NCBI RefSeq assembly: GCF_030867145.1
Contig: NC_134414.1
Coordinates: forward strand, 63,709,397 to 63,773,396
Reading direction: 5' to 3'
Source of the DNA: Opisthocomus hoazin
Taxonomy: Eukaryota > Chordata > Aves > Opisthocomiformes > Opisthocomidae
DNA: 64,000 bases
Positions 26,680 to 39,953 of this stretch are shown piece by piece. Under the pieces are notes generated by a model. It made no database searches and was not told the origin of the DNA. It saw only the letters and a program-made list of their open reading frames with translations. Position numbers and translations under genes: made by a program. Numbering within the stretch: the first letter of the stretch is position 1; each line of letters opens with the position of its first letter.

Positions 26680-26905
26680 CTGTGCCATGTAATATTCGTA
26701 AGTACCTAAATGACATTTTAAGTGTTTCAGGTGCTTTGTCTATTCTATTCATAAATCCTTACATGACTCTCATTGAGTGACTACCGTCTGGGGAAGGAGA
26801 GGCAGGGCAACTTGCCTACGGCAACAGGAGCTATGGGTGGAATGAGGATTTCAACACAGGATTTCCTGCCTCCCAAATCTCTTCAGGTTCTTCCAAATCA
26901 GGCTG
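26680..26905 (-). mobile_element. Ancient MIR-like SINE remnant, reverse orientation
   Basis: The + strand reads like a decayed reverse complement of a MIR/CORE-SINE. There is a CTGTGCCATGTAATATTCG-like segment near 26680, GGGGAAGGAGAGGCAGGGC at about 26792, ACTTGCC at about 26810, and a GAGGATTTCAACACAGGAT segment near 26842. The order and spacing match the MIR consensus I know, but identity is low. An L2 3' end is an alternative. Confidence 0.4.
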
Positions 26906-29900
26906 CCTCCCAAGCAGGGAATTGCATACATGTCAGTCACACCTCTTATAATTTTCTTATCTTTATTTATGAGCTGTGATTCTCCTACTTAACTCAGTTG
27001 TACTTCACTGTCTTAATTAGCTGTGCCTTACAAAACAACTCAGAGGAGTTTTTCATTTGCATGTTCATGAAGTCAGCTCCAGGAAAGGTGTTAACTAAGC
27101 TTTTAACAAGGCTAGGCAAAAACCCCAAAGCCCAATTACAATATATTTAACGGTGCTTACCCCTCTGCCAACCAAATATGGCAAAGCCATTTAATCACCC
27201 ACAACTATGAGGGCAAATTAGTCACAAAAAAATTATAGCTGCATATATCATGTTCAGGCAAGAGAACCGCATGTTTAAACAAAATGAACTTTAACATAGT
27301 TAAAAGAAACTCGCACATTTTGTAAGTGAAATCCTTCTATATAAAGTGGTAAGAGGAAGCTGTATCTGTGCTCAGTTGTGGAGGAGGAAGAAGCCATATC
27401 CTCAACTGCAACAAACTGATTTTAGTTCAAGGGAATGGATGGATGGAGCTAGACTGACTTAATCCATCTAAGGATCTGCATCAAACTTTCTTATACCATG
27501 AAACTTATAAGACTTTCAACTCTGAAATTCATTTTGACAGAAGGAGAGAGGATGGCTGTGTGGAAAGCAATCTTGCTTACACATTGAGGGAACTGTTGGT
27601 CAATTTTGTTATATTTGTTGTATTGTTTCATTTTTCATGTCTTTGAACAATTCTGCTTTCCATTCCAGTCATGCAGTATTTTGTCATCTGTGTTCGTACG
27701 TTTATTTAAAAATACCTCATCTTTTTGGCATTTTATCCAACCTGAATTGCTTCATTGTTTCTGAAGTATTCTTTCCTCTCTGTCTGTGTTGATGAAGGGG
27801 CGAGTAGCAATAGGGATGTCAGCTGTGCACACCAAGACAATGACTAGATGATATTCCCCAGAATACCTAGAGATTTGAACGTAAAATGTGAGCACAGAGT
27901 TTCTGTATGCTTTCAACTAGTTTGAATGTATACAGGCACAATCCACTTCTTAAAATTAATCATTTTCTGACCTGCTGCCTCTGACCCCTTCTGATGTCCC
28001 CAAAGAAGAGCTGTGTTGGCCAGCTGTGTTTTAAGATCACCAGTAGGCTTGCCCAAGAGGTTCAAGAAAACAAAACAGGACCATTGCTCCATCCTCTGCA
28101 TAGCTGGTCTGGACCAGTGAGCAGAGCATATTACAGAACAAGAATAGTAATGCTTTATAATTGGTTTTTTGGTATGAGTGAGTGCATAGGTGAAGTAGGT
28201 CAAAAGTGACCCTACCCGATACTGCAAATTGCATTTCCCAAAACACATGAGTCAGCCTCCCAGGAAAATAAGGTGCCTTTTATGATTTTTGGTGTTTTCT
28301 TTCTGAATCTCTGTGGCAAACTTGCATCACAATTTTCGAAACTTTCTTTGCAATGTCAAGACCTCCAGGCTTTTGCTCTGGAAAAACCAAAGCAGAGATT
28401 CTCAGGAAATCTCTGGATTTCAGTCTCTGGGGTTAAAAAAAGACCACAAAATAAGTCTCAAAATTACAGAATGCTGTTAATACATCTGGGCTACTTTTTC
28501 ATATTGCAGCCTCCCCAGTGCTGAGGCGGAATGACAAAGGCAGGTACTGAAACACAGACTGCTACCAGCCTGTTCTTACATGTACTCTAGACAAACAATT
28601 CCATGCTCCAGGGCTGTCAGTTGTGATGAGGAAAATATGTGTGTGAGTGTGTGTATGTATATATATATAAAATTTGAAACTGAATTCACATGAATGTGAA
28701 AAGAGAATCAAACCTTTACCTTTGCATAATTTTTGAGTACTTCTCTACACAAGTAATGGTCAAAACAGAAAATGAAGTAAATAGAGTCAGCACATAGCCT
28801 AGTCATGGGGTTCACAGACAACGAGAAATTCCCACATAGCCATCCAAGCGGTTGACCTGGTGCGCAGAAATAGCCCCCCGCTGAGCACTACATTTACAGG
28901 TCAGGGGGTGTTCGGGGCTGCGTGTGAAAGGGATGAAATAGCTGAGCAGTAGAGCAGCAAGTGTATCTCTCTCATGTAAGGCCACGCTTCTCATGGAGGT
29001 AGTACTGACGGAGGTAATGGTGGAGTAGGTGAACGAGTACTTTAGCCCCCTGAATCACCTGGACAAAGGCCCAGCTAGAGAGAGACACATTTGATTCCCA
29101 CTTGGAAACCTGCACTGGAGAGCCGCGTTTTTACCATCATTGCCTTGTTCCCAGTGTGTTTGTGTGATCAGAGTGGAGATGCCTGGATGCCTCTCAGTTT
29201 CTGTTTATCACCTGTGGCTGCAAAATGGCACTGGCCAGCATCCATGCCTTCACACACCTCAACTTTCCTTCTCTCCACAATTCCTGTAAATACCAACAGC
29301 ACTATCTAGGAGCTGATGTGTCCACTAGCATAATGCCTGCATATCTCCTTGTTAGACTTCCATTCCTGCTTCATACAGGGCATTTTTTCCTGGTGTCTGA
29401 GCTTTCAGTCTTAAAAAACCTGCTGGCTGGGGTTTGTGTGCTCTTTCTCTTCTAAGGAAGAGTCCTTTAAAACAGTGAGCATTCTGGATCCCTTTTTTCA
29501 TCTGGGTGAATACAAGTGCCTTACTGTAACACCTCAAAATCCTTCCTAAAACAGATATCGTGACCTTGATTCAGTCACTCTTCAGTGTATTGTTTCTGAA
29601 TCCTTCTATAAGTCCTTCTCTTGTTATGAGTGATCCAGTGAGATTATAAATCATTTGTTAGTTAGCAGTCTCACCACTACAGCATACATCCTAGTTCGGA
29701 TTGATGACAAGTGTCTGAGAGAAAGAAATATTGCTGGCTGGTGAGCAGAAGTTATGAAAAAAAACACCAAACATGTTTACACGAAGGAAAAGCCAGCAAC
29801 AACAAGTGCTAGAAAGATGCTCTCTACCAAGTGGTAGCATTGAGTCTCTTGCTGGTGTTTTGTGTGCAAAAGTTATTCTGTGTTGGGTCATGCTAAACCT

Positions 29901-31940
29901 CAAGACAGCTTTTCTTGCAAAATAGGAAAGTCCATGTGGAGGTCACATATTAAATAGTTATTAAACTCTAATTGTCTCTCATACCTATTGCACAAGACTT
30001 TCCACACGGAAACAAGCCTTAAGAAAAGGTCACAAGAGGGTGGATGAGGCATTTGGCCCCCAGCACTTTTGTCACACAGCATATGAGGCCACACCTCCAT
30101 TTTCAGTCCTTTGAGCCCACATAATTTAATTAGGCTCCTCTCTTGCCATAAAGCAGCATGGCTGATTGAAAGACTAGGTGTCTGTGCAAAGAAATCGTGG
30201 GAGAGACATAACAGCAGCCAGCTCCCTCATGCTTGGACAGTGGGAATGTGCAGAATCCATCCATCAAATTATGAGCACTCTCACAGCAAGGAAGAGGCAA
30301 AATAATCCCTGCTGGGTCAGGAGACAGTTTGGTTATGAAAGCAGTACATCTGTCAGCAAATATTCCTAGGCGGAGAAGTGATTTAGCAGACAGACTACCC
30401 TGGTTTTTTATCATACTGTGAAAAAAAGACCAGACACTCATTTGTACGCTGTGATTTAGGGGGGTAGGGTTATCAGTCTATAAACCTTTGTAGGAGGCAG
30501 GAACAGCTGTTGTTTAATCATCTTCTGAAACACAGAGGCCAAAATCTAGAGTTCCTTTCAAACACACTCACATTTTTTTGCTTGACTAAATTGTTATTTG
30601 CAAATGCATTCAAATCTCCTTCACGCCTTGGATCCGTGGGAAAGTCAGACAGGATGCTGACACAGGGATCATGGTTGCTGTGGTCTAGCCAAGACAACAT
30701 TAGCACCTGGGTTTTGACAATGTTGTCTATTGGTTCCTCATGAATAGTGGCTTTCCTCCTGGATTTGACAGCCCAGGAAAAGAGAGTACAGCATACCTAC
30801 ACTTTTATCCCTGCCCACTATGAAAGTCTACTTGATTTTTTTTTCCACATTCTAATTAAATCCTTGAAGGTCTTCATTGAGCAGTGAGTAATCTACTACC
30901 CGTTTGGACCTCAATTCTGTTCTTAAAGGTCTAAAGCACCCTTATCTTGAACCCGGGCCAATGCCTTGGTAATTATGGCTATGTCTGAGAAGATCATCTT
31001 GGCTGTTACTATATCAGCAAGACAGAATGAAGAAATACAATACGTGATGAAAGACACACACCCTTTATAATTTTCCATCTCGATGAAGTGTTTCTCAGGC
31101 CTCACCCTAAATTCTTACCATAGGTGGTTACACAGTGTCATTTGGATGAAGTGATCCACTTACTGATTTTCCTCCTTCAGTTTCTTTCAGAAAAAGGAGA
31201 AGCCAGTAAAAGTACTTACTACTTCTACTTGCACAGAACTTTGAAACTTCCTTAAGAGTGCTGCAGTAATCACCAAAACACCAGTGAGTCATCAAATTTC
31301 AGTTCAAAGTCTATATAATCAAGTTTTAAATGATATTAGGATTTGTTCCAACATAGCACAATTAGATCTCTTCCCATTTTCTGCTTGTATGAGGCAGTTC
31401 ATTCTCTTAGGCTGAAACTGCTGATGGGGCTTTTTTGCATGTGTCGCTACTTTTGATTACTATGAAATAGCCACCTGATGATCAGTCCAGGTTTCCATTA
31501 AGCACCAATATTAGACAGAATGACTTTTTAAACTGTGGGTTTTTTTGCTGGAGCAGTACCCAGACCTCTTCAGCTGGTCTCCCAGCACCTCCTTAGTTTA
31601 GCTCACAGATTATGGTCGTGTGTATTGTGGTTGCGTATACAGAATATTTATTACTGAGCACCCGCTAAGAGAAGTTACTTACCTGCACATTATTTGGAGG
31701 GTTTGTTGTGTGTTGCCTACACGTGCACACTCAGAAGGTCCTGATTGGATTTTACAGTGGGAAGACCCTTTTTGCACCTCTTTCGTACCTTGTGTGGAAC
31801 ACAAGGGTACTCAGGATACAGGACATGCTAGCTAGACAGTTCATCTCAGAAAACCCTCTCTTTGCATGATCTTACAGAAAAAGAGACTCTATGGATACAA
31901 CATACAACGCAACCAGAATTCTTCAAGATAGTTCAGCAAC
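26906..31940. other. Intergenic, no gene recognised
   Basis: Unique AT-rich sequence. Only a TG/TA microsatellite (28636-28670) stands out. Open frames are short and have no identifiable domains. Confidence 0.5.
28636..28670. repeat. TG/TA microsatellite
   Basis: Imperfect TG dinucleotides running into a TA run. It is a likely polymorphic simple repeat. Confidence 0.8.
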
Positions 31941-31997
31941 TCTTTTACTCTTTTTCTTTATCTCATTTTCTCTTTTATTTTTTCTCTCTCTTTTTCT
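31941..31997 (+). repeat. Pyrimidine-rich tract
   Basis: Almost 60 bases that are nearly all T and C, with T/C-rich sequence continuing further right toward the CpG patch at 32286. It is a low-complexity tract capable of unusual DNA structure. No splice-site use is supported. Confidence 0.7.
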
Positions 31998-32285
31998 AAG
32001 TCATCATTCCACCCTGCACAGACCACCTGGGCTCCATCCCATTGGTGTTACCTTTCTTGTCAATCCCCCTTGCCACATCTCCTCCTCAGAGCTTTTTATG
32101 GATTCCTCCTCTGCCAGTAGCAGGTTTAAGACCTGCCAAGTTGCATAACCCCAAGTGCGCCTCGGTTTTTTCCCCCTGTCTCTTGCTCCACCCCGTGCTA
32201 ATTCCGCACATTTCACCCAGCCTTCCCCTCCGACCACTCCCTTCCTCTCTCTTTTTGTTCTCGCCTTAATATCTCCTTCCATACC

Positions 32286-32420
32286 ATCGCCATCCACGTA
32301 GAGCAAAGGCGGCCTCCTGCTCGACGTCAGCCGCGCATCCTCCCGCTCCCCCCTCAAAGCGAAGCGGGAGCGCGGCAGAGCCCATCTGTTCCCTGAATCA
32401 TCCGGCTGTGACGGGCACTT
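32286..32420. promoter_or_regulatory. Orphan CpG-dense patch, candidate promoter
   Basis: About 14 CpG in about 135 bases by eye, in the middle of a CpG-poor intergenic region and far from both gene promoters. It contains a CRE-like site at 32322-32329 (CGACGTCA, so TGACGTCG on the reverse strand) and a GC-rich inverted repeat, CGCTCCC at 32344-32350 with GGGAGCG at 32366-32372. Open frames reaching into it on both strands have no known domain. It may be the promoter of an unannotated noncoding RNA or a developmental enhancer. Confidence 0.4.
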
Positions 32421-35400
32421 TCCATCTGCCCCAGTTCACTGCTGTACTGGCTGCGGTCTGGAAGTTTAAAGCGCACCCATCTCAGCCAAACCTCGCTGAA
32501 AACACAACAGGACTCTCACTGCTGAATTCAGGGCACTTCAAATCAGGCCACAAATCATCTGGGGCTGACGTGCTCTTTTTTATTGCAATTTTTTTCTTTC
32601 CATTTTTACAGTGTAATGTATTGAGACATCTCAGGCATCGCATCAAATGCAGGTACTTAAGCCCCACGTTGGTGCTTCTCTTGGACATCATGTCTATCTT
32701 TTTACACAGTGACCTTCACATGAAAACAGTTTACCTACAAGTAAGCAAAATTTCTGGATTTTGTATGACATCTAAATGCAGACTAGGACACAAAGGCTTA
32801 ATTCCTGCCCCCAAATGTGCCTGTTGTCAGTGAGACCACGGACGCTGAATTCAGCCTGCAAGCTGCTGCTTCTATACATACAAACATACCAGTTCTTGTT
32901 GATATTAAAGAATAATATGTTTTGATCATTTGTTATCGAGACCCCAACCATGTTGTTGTGGTAGGACTAACTACACTGAAATCTGGAATCAAAGCTGTAG
33001 GAAAAATGGCTGAAAATACTTTCTTCTCAATACACATTCACATATAAAATTAATCAATTGTAGTGTCCTGTCCAGTATTCATGAATTAAACCAATATTTG
33101 TACTAATGCTTTTTTGTCACCTGTGTAACTTGACTTGTGTTGTAAATATATACTTACTAGTGTCTATACTCAGAGACCAAATATGTACTTAATGAACAAA
33201 TGTTGCAGTGAATGCATGCCTTGTATGTACACAGGAGCTTATTGACTTTGCTGGTTTATCCTTCTCCTGCTTGAAAAGCTTGCTAACTTAGTTTACAGTA
33301 GGGACAAAATAATAAACTTGAGTTTTACTATGAGCTGATTTAGTATTCCATCACAATTTCTTGACTGAAGTGCCAAAAATGGCCTTAGTGCAGCCTTTAG
33401 CACAACTGCCAGATCAGTATACAAGCAGGTAGCACGTCGCTGGACTCCAGCCACCTGGCACAGTCGGCTGCCCATCTCCCCAGAGGAGTCTGTGGCAAGA
33501 GCTCCGGCATGTGTGAGTAACAACAGGAAAGATTAATGTTGTGATGTACACACCCCTTCAAATAAGGCCTTCCAGTTCTTCCTCTCCCAATGAATTCACA
33601 CTTGTGTTGTCCCTGGGCGCAGGCGTGTTTGCTGGAGAGAAGCCACCGAGTTGCCCGAGAGAGTGGAGGCATGGAGCCCAGGCTGGTCAGGCAGGCTGAA
33701 GGCAGCGCACAAAAATCCTCTGGAAGCATTTCAGCATTTTCAGCAATTCAGCATCCAGACATTTTGGGGTTTACTGCAAAAATGATGATGGCACGAAATG
33801 CCGGCACTCGTTTCTCTGGTTTAACAGCCCAGCCAAGTCTGTCCTGGGAGCTCAGTGGAAAACCGCCCTCGCCGTTGTGCTGGCTGACCCAAAATTTGCA
33901 CCATCCTGTGTCCTGGGTGAGGTGAGGAAGAGCCCGAAATGGCGGCTGCATGCAGGTCCAGAACATCATCTTCATGCCAGGAAAAATTTGTTTGCCACGG
34001 GTTGTGATTTCTGCTTCAGCTGGCCCCACGACCACAGATCTTTATAGTGCCCCCAACACCAATTTATAAAGTAGTCTAGGTATTTGAAAAAATTATTGAA
34101 ATATATTTAATTGCATTCAGCAAGAAAAACAAGAAATACTTCCCATGTGCAGAGAAGGGAGCTAAAGGAACAGTAAGAATGCTGGCTTTTGCACTTAATT
34201 AGTTTTATATTTCAGTATTAGACTAGATCTAATCCTCAGTTTTAGAAACCTCCCTAGCATAATGGTGCTTGCAGCAGCAAACAGAAAATGGCCGACGCTG
34301 GAAAAAGTATAGCATAGGATCAAGAATAATTGTAATAAGCCATATTTTTTGTGTTGCTAGTAACTCTGCTGTATTTAAATGTGATTTATCGATACACTGA
34401 TATTTTTTACCACAGTTTCTCATTCTGATAATGAAAAGCATTTTAGTTTTCTGATGGCAATTCAAAGGCCACAGCTGGGAAAAATTTTATGCTTTTGTAC
34501 GATATAGATTTTTGGCACCTAACTTTGCCATTACTAATATTTTTAGAGGAAAAAAGAAACTCTGGGAATGCTTATTTCATGGAGGCATCCATACTTCTAC
34601 TTCAAATATCGTGTAAGTACATTTCTGGGGTGAACATCCTTTAACTTTTTGCAAATTCTTGAGAGGGATCACTGTATTTCAGTAAAATTATACAAACACA
34701 AACATCCTCTGGTATGGGTACTTAGAGTTAGGGGAAAAAGACTATTCCTTCATGCTCAAATCTAAATAAAAAACAAATACAATAATGACATCTGGGGAGA
34801 AGAACTGCTTAAAGCTTTATTGTTTTTTTAATCTCTTAGCAGTGTTATGCTACAGGCCTGGTAACATCATGGTGTGGGTGGCCACATGTTCCCTTAACAA
34901 CAGATTTGCCTCCAAGTGTAAATACAGGTGTTTCATAACCTTTGCACTGTGTGGAGATACACAGATAGGACTACAATACGGATGTGAAGCAAGAGGAGAA
35001 GGATATCTGAGAAATATGGATAGCTATCAGGGAGAGAAAAACGCTTTGAATACCCCTATAAATATCTTTTGAGATCTGATTTTCAGAATAGGCAATTTCA
35101 GCACAGTCATACCCATATGGAACAATGCAACTCATTTTCTGCATCTTAAAGGCTTAAGTTTTTTCCTCTCGCTGATAGTTGGTCTTGTGTAATTTAGCAT
35201 ATACTCCAGATCACAAAGGCTCTTTGGCATAAATTCCGTCTGAAATAGATGGCTAGTGCTTGATCTCTAGTATGCAAAAAAGAGTACAGATATGCAAAAT
35301 ATGTTGCATTATGCAATTCTACACATATTTTGCCCTCCTAATTGATTCCCTAATTGAGTCTTCTGAGCACTACGCTTAAATCTCATCAGTTTATCGATGT

Positions 35401-35888
35401 TTACTGATGTTTCACGATTTATCTTGTAGTAAACTGATGCCCTTCAGATAAGCGATCTAAAATCCAGTGACAGCTGCTCAGCCAAGGACAGCTGAACCAG
35501 CGTATTTTGAATTCTCACAAGAATGAGGTCTCACCTAAGTCAAATGGAACATGAACATAGAATATTAAACATAAAAACTGAGATTAAAATCAACAATTAA
35601 GAAACATCAGAATCAATTTGCCTATCTTAAACTTGTTTTCCTAATATCTTTGCATTAGGATCTCGTTCCTGGTTATGCTACCATATGTTCTTGTTTTTCA
35701 CAGGATCTCAGCCTTCATTGAAACACATAGCCTGGCTTATGTGACAGAGAATTTAAGGACAACAATTTTAAGGGAGTGCTTTACAAGTATTTAGAGACAA
35801 AGCTGCTGACCAAGTGCTTGGTGCTGCCCCTGAACACAGAGATGCCAACATGTGGGTGAACACAGTGTCAGTGCTCAGGATCACATGG
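32421..35888. other. Intergenic, no gene recognised
   Basis: Unique sequence with moderately GC-richer segments near 33400-33950. No conserved exon, repeat family or RNA gene was identified. Confidence 0.5.
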
Positions 35889-36192
35889 TCAGGAGGATGG
35901 GGCCAGACTCTGTTCAGTGGTGCCCAGCGACAGGACAAGGGGCAACAGGCACAAACTGAAGCACAGGAAGTTCTGTCTGAACATGAGGAAGAACTTCTTC
36001 CCTCTGAGGGTGACGGAGCACTGGAACAGGCTGCCCAGGGAGGTTGTGGAGTCTCCTTCTCTGGAGATATTCAAGACCAGCCTGGACAAGGTCCTGTGCA
36101 GCCTGCTGTAGGTGACCCTGCTTTGGCAGGGGGGTTGGACTAGATGACCCACAGAGGTCCCTTCCAACCCCTACCATTCTGTGATTCTGTGA
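35889..36192 (+). mobile_element. CR1 LINE 3' fragment, forward
   Basis: About 300 bases of CR1 3' end, starting in the last part of ORF2 and ending in the typical terminus CCATTCTGTGATTCTGTG at 36175-36192. It is very similar to the copies at 2938-3240 (inverted) and 54240-54556, so it belongs to the same subfamily. It is strongly 5'-truncated. Confidence 0.93.
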
Positions 36193-39100
36193 CTGTTCAA
36201 AGGGAAACGATGGTTAAGACTTTTAGTGCAAAACTGTCAGCGCGTATGTTCAGTCCACAAAGATATAACACGAAGAAGAAAGCCAGGTTGCCGCTGCAGT
36301 TCCAGGCAAGCACTTTTCTCCTTGTGCTTCCTCCACGCATCTCCGCAGGACGCACTGCACCATTCTTCTCCTCTCGCCCACGTTTGAGGGACGCGGCATG
36401 AATCCAGAAGGTGGCAGATGCAGCACGCTTCTGGTGACTTGCTGGGACAAAATAAGAGACAGTTTCTGGAAGGTGGTGAAGGCTGAAAGGGACCCAGCAA
36501 TGGAGCAAGTGTGAAAAGGCCCTGGGTGGTGATGAAGGTGAGCAATGCAAAGAGCGTAAGCTTGGGGCTGCAGGTGGCCACCAGCTGGGGACTTGGCTCA
36601 GCTCCAGAGAAGCCAGTCCCTTGCACGCTCTGTACTGTGGTTGCCTCCCATTCCAGGGTTCTAACTGAAAAACAAGATGGTGCTGTTTGAATTATGTTTG
36701 AGTTATTGAAGCAATAGCTACCCACATATTCATATTACTAGACATTGATACAGAGCTCAGGTTTAACATGGTGTTTAAAGTTATGGAAAAAATCTCACTG
36801 AAATGGCTAGAAGCATAACAAATGGAACACTTTTGAGCACTCTTTACATTTTTTATAATAGTATGATGCAAAATCCAAAAAATTGAAAAAAAAAACCAGA
36901 CCAAAAACCAATACTCTTGCCATTTTTTCCAATAGATTTCTTTCCTTCGTGCACTTCTTTAAAGAAACACTGGAAAGTTCCTCCTTTAGCCACTCCGTTG
37001 CTCCTCACATTAACTGTAAGCCTGCCAGCCCTACATGGAAAGAACTAATCTAGAAAATGTTCTGTACCTTCTAGCTATAGTGAAAAACCAAAGATATATG
37101 TAGTAAACTGAACCCACTACACTTTAACAGGGCAGCAGGTCTGCTGTGATACAAAGCTTTACTCACTTCTGAGGGAGTGAGAGAAATTCTCTGATTTCGG
37201 AAAGGCGCAGGCCCAGTCAGTCTGATTTCAGCCCAGTGAACCTGCCTTCTGCCCGGCCTCCTCTTCCCATGCAAGCTGCTGTCAGCAAGCTGCGCTGCCA
37301 CAGAAGCCTCCTCTGTAGGGCATGTACAGGGCACAGCGTTCTTCTTTACAGTCTTCTGTAACTGAAGACAAGAGTTGGGAACAGTAGGGGGAAGTTACTG
37401 AAACCATGAAGGTTGACATTAACCTCTTTTCAGGTATCTGCTAATATTTCAGGTGATTGTAATAACTGCAGGTGCTACTATGAATGCCATGGAAACCCCA
37501 GGCGTCAGAGAGACACAGACGACCTGCCATTAACCTGCAGAATCATGAACCTGCACTGAGTTAAGACAGAAAACTCCTGAGCGAGGTGTTACATTTCCAC
37601 CCTGCTTTACTCTGCCGCTGTCCTTCATTCTGTATGGCAGGGGAGCATCTGACTGTTAAGAGATTAATTAGTAATTAAGAGTCGGTTCAAAAACATCACA
37701 AGTTCAGAGAAACAAGCAACCTAATCATGTTAGAAAATAGTTAGAAATATAAATTCCAGTCTCCTGGGATTTTCTTTTGAGCAGGAAATTGAAATAACTT
37801 TATTCTGAATGTGCCAAATTGACCCCACTAACTAGGTGTAATAAACAAATGGAGATATTTAAGCTGACATTTGAGCAGTGTCAAAGCCTTCTAAGCTTGT
37901 TCTGAGTAGATTAGTAGATAAGTGCTAGCTTTCCTATTCTGGGACATGTTCCAAGGCAAGGATGAGGACTGATGATTTCATTTAACTCCAAAGTGGACAA
38001 CACTGTATATTTAAATAGTGAAAATAATTTTCGTAATTCTTATGACAAGCTACCAGTTGACACTGATGGTGTTGGGATAAAAAACCCCTCTGCTTGGCAC
38101 TGTATCTGTGGGCAAAAACTACGTTTCCTCTACCGTTCAATCAGTATGTGAAACTGTAATTATTAGCATGGACTATGTAGGTTCTCAGAAAAACATAGTG
38201 TATCTCATCTGATCTAATCCCAGAAAAATTGACTCAATAAATCTGGTTTGAAACAAGGGATATACTTAGATGTTTTGTAGACTCAGTAATATATTTGTAG
38301 ACTTAAATAAGACAGCGGCAAATAAATTCAGAGCCAGCTCCCTTTATCCCGGCAGTATTGACAAATCTGCAAGTATTTTGGTATATTGCTGGGAGAAGCT
38401 TGCCAGCTATTGCTACTCATTCAGTTTTGCTGTATCTCTCCGTGATAACAAGGCCACAGAGCTGCTTTCAAAATAAGCTTTTAAGTATTTGCCCAAATAC
38501 ATCCTCATTCAGCAAAATACATGTGTAAGTCTCTAGTATGTTTAATAATTCTGACTTCAATCCAATTCCAGCACTCAGCGTTGCAGGGAAGAATCCCTCT
38601 GATTACCTGGTACGACATCCAGGGAAATCTTCAAAACTGAGCTTATAAAACAGAAGAGCACTTGGTCTTGGCTATCAGAACTGTAGACCTCTATATTAAT
38701 GATTGTTCTGTCTCTCCATTCTGTGTGACTATGAAAAGAAGTAAAAGCAAGCTTTATCTTCAGTGTTAAAACAGCAATCCTAAGCCTATTACACAGGCAA
38801 TGCTGGAAAACTTTTCAGGTTTTATCCTCACCTATGTGAAAGCCAGATCCACAAAAAGGCTTAATTACCTTAAATGGAGGTTAGTAAAAAAAGTCCAGAA
38901 TGGTGATTAATTAATCCGTGAGTATTTCATTAGATCCCTAAAGCTTCAGGAGGCACCCAAGCTTTTCCCAATGGGTTTCACATTGGAACTATTACAAGCT
39001 TTGCAGACTTTGCACCTCATTATTTACCTTCCCTTTCCTTAGAAATGAGGGTTGCCAGTGATTTATGTATGGTTATGCGCATTCAGCAGCGTACTGGCAA

Positions 39101-39485
39101 ACACAGAGTTTGCATATGTAACATACAGCAGCCAGAGCCATTTGCATTTGAAAGAAAGACGGCGAATCTCTGCAGCAAATCACTTCTTCCAGCTGTGCTT
39201 TAACAGCAAAGAGTAAGCCCGTTGTCTGTAGCCAAAGACACAACGTACATGACGGGTTTCGTGCTGTGAATCCAATTTAGATTCTTTGCTGAGGAAAGAA
39301 GCTCAGCCCGGGAGAGTCAGGATTTTCGGTGCACCATCGTTTTGGTTCTTCCTGCTGGCTAGCTCAGACACAGCTCCTGCTCCGAGAGTCCCATTCCTAC
39401 CTGCCTGACTGCGGGCCCTGTAGAGAAGAGGACAAATGAGACACAGAAATCTGAACTTAGTGCTGGGAACTGGACATTCTAAAAT
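36193..39485. other. Intergenic, UBAC2 upstream region
   Basis: Unique AT-rich sequence with no recognised exon. A G+C-rich segment near 36280-36650 has overlapping open frames (up to 162 codons on the reverse strand) with no known domain. These are probably chance. Confidence 0.5.
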
Positions 39486-39738
39486 TAGAATCATAGAATG
39501 TTTTGAAGGGACCTTTAGAGATCATCTAGCCCAACCCCCTGCCATGAGCACGGACATCTTCAACCAGACCAGGTTGCTCAGAGCCCCATCTAGCCTGGCC
39601 TCGAGTGTTTCCAGGGATCGGGAGCATCAACCACCTCTCTGGGCAACCCATGCCAGAGTTTCACCACCCTCGTAGTAAAATATTTCTTCCTTGTATCCAG
39701 CCTGAATCTACCCTCCCTTAGTTTAAAGCCATTGCCCC
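39486..39738 (-). mobile_element. CR1 LINE 3' fragment next to UBAC2 promoter
   Basis: It starts with the inverted CR1 3' terminus (AGAATCATAGAATGTTTTG near 39487) and matches the CR1 3' region until the phrase GTTTAAAGCCATTG at about 39738. There it switches abruptly into the GC-rich UBAC2 promoter. This places the truncation point about 215 bases upstream of the UBAC2 start codon. Confidence 0.9.
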
Positions 39739-39922
39739 CCGCCTCGCCCGCCTCCTTCCCCCCCGCCCGTCCGGCGGGCCCCAGCAGGGGGCGCCGGCCG
39801 CTCTGCTGACGGCGGCGTTTGGCCCATCGCGGCCGCCTTAGCCGCGGCGTCCGCGGCCCTCCGGGGTTCCTCAGAGTCTGCCCGGCCTCTGGGGGTTCCG
39901 CCAGCGGCGCCCGCCCGCGGCT

Positions 39923-39947
39923 GGGCCGGGCCGGGCCGGGCCGGGCC
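39923..39947 (+). repeat. UBAC2: (GGGCC)5 pentanucleotide repeat, predicted G-quadruplex
   Basis: Five perfect GGGCC units end 6 bases before the UBAC2 ATG. Five G3 runs with 2-base loops satisfy the usual G-quadruplex motif, and they lie on the sense strand, probably in the 5' leader. A structure here could affect translation start or repeat stability; this is inference. Confidence 0.85.
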
Positions 39948-39953
39948 GGCGCC

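Noticed and set aside
32004-32833. 117-codon reverse and 141-codon forward frames touching the 32.35-kb CpG patch
   Set aside because: Neither has a domain, and the forward one begins at a non-ATG codon. The CpG patch itself is reported, but coding is not supported.
36197-36725. Overlapping reverse-strand frames of 117 and 162 codons
   Set aside because: No domain, no splice or promoter support, and two different frames over the same bases.
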